Positions 60,190-64,000 of a stretch of DNA of 64,000 nucleotides are shown here, in pieces; position 1 is the stretch's first letter, and each line of letters starts with the position of its first letter. The DNA comes from Albifimbria verrucaria (lineage: Eukaryota > Ascomycota > Sordariomycetes > Hypocreales > Stachybotryaceae). The notes beneath the pieces are model-generated. The model did not search any database. It was not told where the DNA came from and worked only from the letters and a program-made list of their open reading frames with translations. The translations under genes were made by a program, and so were the position numbers. The stretch is from assembly GCA_020081605.1 (NCBI GenBank), contig JAHREC010000013.1, forward strand, positions 1,550,001 to 1,614,000. Direction: 5' to 3'.

Positions 60190-62084
60190 CTACGTCTCGT
60201 ATGCACACTCCTCGGGGCTGCCCTGCACACAGAAGAGCTGCGTGATCGCCGCTGCCCGCACACCTCGCGCCACCATACGCTCACGCATCTCGTTGATGCG
60301 CGGTGCCGCGTCGTACTGGCTTCGGTTCTGCCCGGTGGAGTCATATCTGCCCGACCAGAGCACCTCGCCCGCCGCGCTCGCTCTTGGCCATGCGATGGTG
60401 TCCAGTGACTGCGAATCGATGGTCTCGGCCCACAAGGCCACCTCGCCTCCAAGCACTCGCTTGGCCGCCTCCTTTGACAGGCCGGCTCTCGGGTCGTGCG
60501 AGTAGACCAGGCGCCAGCTCTTCGTCGGTCCGCACCAGTCGTTGAATGGCCAGAACTGCTTGTAAGCCGCGCCGTTCTGGAAGTTGAGCCACTGGCCACG
60601 GCCGCAGTCAAGGTACTATCAGCGAGATTTCATATTAGCGTTTCAAGTCTCTATGTGAACCCCCGACGTGGATGGCTACGTGTCAGTAGTAGACTTACCC
60701 AAAAGTTATAGTTGCTGTCAATGACCTTGTGGCCGGCCTCTGCGATTTCCTTTACAGCGTTTCCGCCAAGCCACGACTGAACAATGGTATCCTTACCCAG
60801 GGTGATGTTCCAGTCCGTGTACATCTCCTCCCAGACCAACGGTGCAAGCCCTGCCTTACGGACCTTTTTGTGGACGAAGTCGATGAACTTCTGAAGGAGA
60901 GGCTGCAGAATCTCCGTATCGTTGGATCGAACATCGGGGTCCAGCCTGGAGTCATTGGCGTTCAGCTCATCACCACCAGTGTGGAAGTATGCGGTGTATG
61001 GTGCGATGCGGGGCAGGAGATCGTCGAAGAGGTCGTCGAGGAAGTCGTACACCTTGGTGCTGTTCAGTCTGAATGCTCCGCAAGGTGGCTGGGCGCACCA
61101 CCAGTGGTAGGGTCGCTCATTGTACGCAACGATCAAGTCCTTGTAAGCAAGGTCGACAACACCAATATGGCCGGGCATGTCAATTTCCATGATGACATTG
61201 ACGCCGCGGTGGATGCCGTACTCGTAGATGCCTGCGATATCGGCTGGAGAGTAGGTCAGTCCCTGTCGGTATGAGCCCTTCTCGGCCAGCTTCGGCAGAG
61301 CTGGGATCTCAAGCGGCCACGACTGCGAGTCGGTGATGTGAAGGTGCAGGCGGTTCAGCTTGTTCCAGGACATGGCGTCGATGGTTCTCTTGATATCATC
61401 GAGCTCGAACCAGTTACGCGAGAGGTCCATCAAGATACCACGGTGTGGGAACTCGGGCTTGTCCTCGATGGAGACAGGTGCCTTGGTGGTGTACCAGGCG
61501 TTTCCTGAGCTGTGCTGGAAGAACAGCTGGGAAAACGTCTCCAAGGCGCGGAGGCTGCCGACATAGGTCTTGGACTTGATCTTGGCCTCGCCATTGGCAG
61601 ACAGGCTCAGGGTGTACGACTCATCGACGTCTCCAGCCAGGGGCTTGAAGTTCTTGGGGCTGTCCTTTTGGGTTTGTTCGATGCGGATCGACTTGACCTT
61701 CTTTCCGGCGCCGGCACTGGGCTCGAAGTTGGAGTGGCGCTCGTGAAGCCTCCAGGGGACAAAGTTATCCTTGAAGATGGACTCGAACAGTCGCGAGACT
61801 CCGCCCTGGATGATGTCCTTGCTGTTGAACTTGGCCCCGGGCTTTGGTGAATAGCCATACGCGAAAGGGATCTGGTCAGTCATGCTAAGTTCAGCGCTGT
61901 ACTCGCGGTGAGAAGAAGAGCTGGGAGGAGTCCAGCGTACCGGTTCACCATTGTAGGTCACCTTGACGCTCTGGTCAATGTACAGAACGTCCTTGCCGGT
62001 GGAGAGCTTCTTGGGCACCGGCCAGAGGGCATTGGCGGGGCTGAGCAGCAAGGCTGCCGCCGTGAGGACGGTTGTGAACAGCAT
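60190..62084 (-). CDS. Secreted beta-N-acetylhexosaminidase (GH20), intact
   Basis: Removes terminal N-acetylglucosamine from chitin oligomers outside the cell, for wall turnover or chitin use. The signal peptide MLFTTVLTAAALLLSPANA opens the protein. A GH20 N-terminal domain follows, then the (beta/alpha)8 catalytic domain with RGILMDLSRNWFE, LHLHITDSQSWPLEIP, GVNVIMEIDMPGHIGVVDLA and the Asp-Glu catalytic pair in HTGGDELNAN (codons 60966-60971). YLDCGRGQWL and LWAETIDSQSLD are typical active-site segments near the end. One intron at 60616-60698. The exons give 603 residues with no frame break. The start at 62084 is directly before the signal peptide; upstream in-frame ATGs would bury it. 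Confidence 0.95.
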
Positions 62085-64000
62085 TGAGTACCACGGCCTG
62101 CTGGAGGAAGAGCGGGCGTGCAGTGGTAGAGCGAGGTCACGATGCGTCGATCGAGGTGGAACAGGAACGGAGGGGAGGGAGGGTAGAGTCGAAGACAAAG
62201 ACAAAGTCAAAGACAAGGACGAGAGGGCACAGACAATGCCCGAGTACGTGTGACCACGCCGTGAAGAGGATGGGAGAAGGAGAGGGAGCAATTCAGGGTC
62301 CCGGCGCATGTAATTTATAAAAGTATGGAATGTCGCACGAGCTATGTAGGCACGCGCACAGTGGGAACCATAAACTGCATATGCAGGACTGGCCCTGCAA
62401 GGTCCGCTGCAACGACGAGGTCTGGTCGAGCAGCGGAGCAGAAGCATCTACCTTGCAGACTGATGATGCTCTGCTCTGATCTGGTCTGGTTCTGGTCCCT
62501 GGTTCTGGTCCTGGTTGGGTGCGGAGAAGCTTCAAGGTGGAGAGTGACACCCGGTCGCGGCGCGCAACGTTACGTTACAGTTGATTTGATGGTTGGTGTT
62601 GATCCAGGATAAACCCGGGCCCTAAATTTTTCATATCCAGAGATTGCATGCAATCGATCAATCAATCCCTGATAAGGAAGCAGGAGCAGGAGCAGGAGCT
62701 GGCGGCGGAGGTGGAGGTGGAGGTGAAGGAGAAGGAGGAGGAGGAGGAAGACGAGGAGGATCACCAATCCCTATCAAAGGCCCAGAGAGATATGATGATC
62801 GTCCCGAGTGATGCTCGAGTCAGGCATAGCGGCCAGGCGAGGTGATCAACAGCGCACAGGACACGGCCACAGGCTTGACGGGATTGTATTGTGAGACCTT
62901 GGAGGAATTATCCATTGCCCATGTCTCACTTCTCTCCCAGGAGGCTGGCACTGGGCTGGCTGGGCCGGGTCAGGCTCCTCTGTCTCCTCTTTGCCTCCCG
63001 CTCTTTTTTTTCGTCAGGGTTGCACGGCGATTTGGCTCAAGTGACACCGCAGCGTCGCATCGCCATGCGGAGTAACAGCACGGCGGGGATCTCGTCGCCT
63101 CTCCCCTCTCAGCCCTCCCGTCATGTGTCTACGATTGCGCTGCCGTGGACCGTGATTCGGCAGCGTCGCCCATGGAGGTGTGCTGGTCCCCGCACTGCAA
63201 CGGCAGCCAGAGGCAAGGCTGAGGAAAATTGTGGGTTGCATTTCATCTGATCTGCCCGTCGTCCGTCTCATCTATTAAGCTCTGTTCTACGACCATTGCC
63301 TTGGCCATGCTACACCTCGTCCGTCCTAGCGCATTGCCGTCGCCCTCTGCATCGTCTCGTCCACGGAAGATGCCCATGTCTTTCATCTCGAAATGAGCCA
63401 TGACGCGTCGTGAAAGCCCATCGCTGCTGGCAGCTCTTCTAGCTTGGTGCAAGGGCCAATCTCCATCCATCCGCTAGGTCGACCAGCTGGTCACTCTTGG
63501 CCCGGCATATCCTGCAGTGTTGCGCAACGTGATATGCATACAATGTAGCCATGTCTGGGATATTCCGGGGCGTCCACATCTCATGATGTAAGCCACTTCA
63601 TATGCTTACCGTAGGCACGACTCCAGCCCGATGGTGATTTGAGTCATTGGCAGACGACGTGACCTGCATGGATGTGGCTGCTGGTTCTCGGTTTTCGACG
63701 GAGCGCGCTTCGCTTCCGTTCCTCCGTGCCAGTGGAGCGTACTATGTACAGGGCCTGCTATGGGTTTACTATTTTGTATAATTTAAACGTGAGTTCGCCG
63801 TTCTTCGAGGCCCAGCATGCAGACCTAGTCTAGTGTACAAGGGTTGGATAACTACAAAATCCACGGCATGTTGCACCCACGAGACTCGTGTAACAAGCTA
63901 CGATATGCTACATGTTTGCAAACCCCTACGTAATCGATTCAACTTTTTAAAAAATCTGAAAATCCAATCAAGTTTTTCTATTGTTCAAAAGACCAGCAAT
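62085..64000. other. Promoter side of the GH20 gene to the right edge
   Basis: The leader holds an AAGACA-type repeat near 62190-62220. A purine-rich GAG/GGA stretch spans 62678-62760. I see no coding sequence I can support up to the right edge; the last 250 bases are A+T-rich. Confidence 0.4.
62678..62760. repeat. Purine-rich GAG/GGA low-complexity tract
   Basis: CAGGAG units run into GGTGGA and then GAAGGAG/GAG units, almost all purine on the plus strand, about 600-680 bp upstream of the hexosaminidase start. Confidence 0.8.

Overview
This window is nuclear DNA from a filamentous ascomycete, most likely a Sordariomycete and plausibly Hypocreales. The evidence is short introns (about 50 to 160 bp) with GT..AG ends and CTAAC/TACTAAC branch points, fungus-specific families (Zn2Cys6 regulator, CYP52 P450, fungal acetate kinase, GH20 hexosaminidase, DUF3824) and long GTACCT-rich spacers. 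I support 17 protein genes. I found no rRNA, tRNA, CRISPR array or transposon.

Layout, left to right: mitochondrial ribosomal protein uL2m (-, cut by the left edge); B-type cyclin (+); THO subunit 3 WD40 protein (+); Zn2Cys6 regulator (+); GST with a basic N-terminal extension (+); PHO84-like phosphate transporter (-); conserved protein of unknown function (+); acetate kinase (+); C2H2 regulator (-) with a 7.7 kb gene-poor stretch upstream; PRP31 (-) and CLF1 (+), two spliceosome proteins sharing a 271 bp divergent promoter; DUF3824 protein (-); small GPI-anchor-like secreted protein (+); La-motif RNA-binding protein (-); Aro8-type aromatic aminotransferase (+); CYP52 P450 (-); secreted GH20 beta-N-acetylhexosaminidase (-). 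The content is mostly housekeeping (cell cycle, mRNA export, splicing, translation, carbon, phosphate and amino-acid metabolism). It does not look like a biosynthetic cluster or a mobile island.

The strongest unusual signal concerns the sequence itself. Thirteen of the 17 genes can only be read as conserved proteins if bases are assumed missing: about 39 sites and 44 bases by hand count. Every site is a loss, none a gain, and most lie in C or G runs of 3 to 5, on both strands. Essential single-copy genes (cyclin B, PRP31, CLF1) are hit several times. In each gene, summed exon length plus the inferred missing bases is a multiple of three. I read this as homopolymer under-calling in an unpolished long-read assembly, not as biology. 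CDS entries therefore give outer boundaries and list the frame breaks. Acetate kinase, CYP52, GH20 and the visible part of uL2m read through cleanly.
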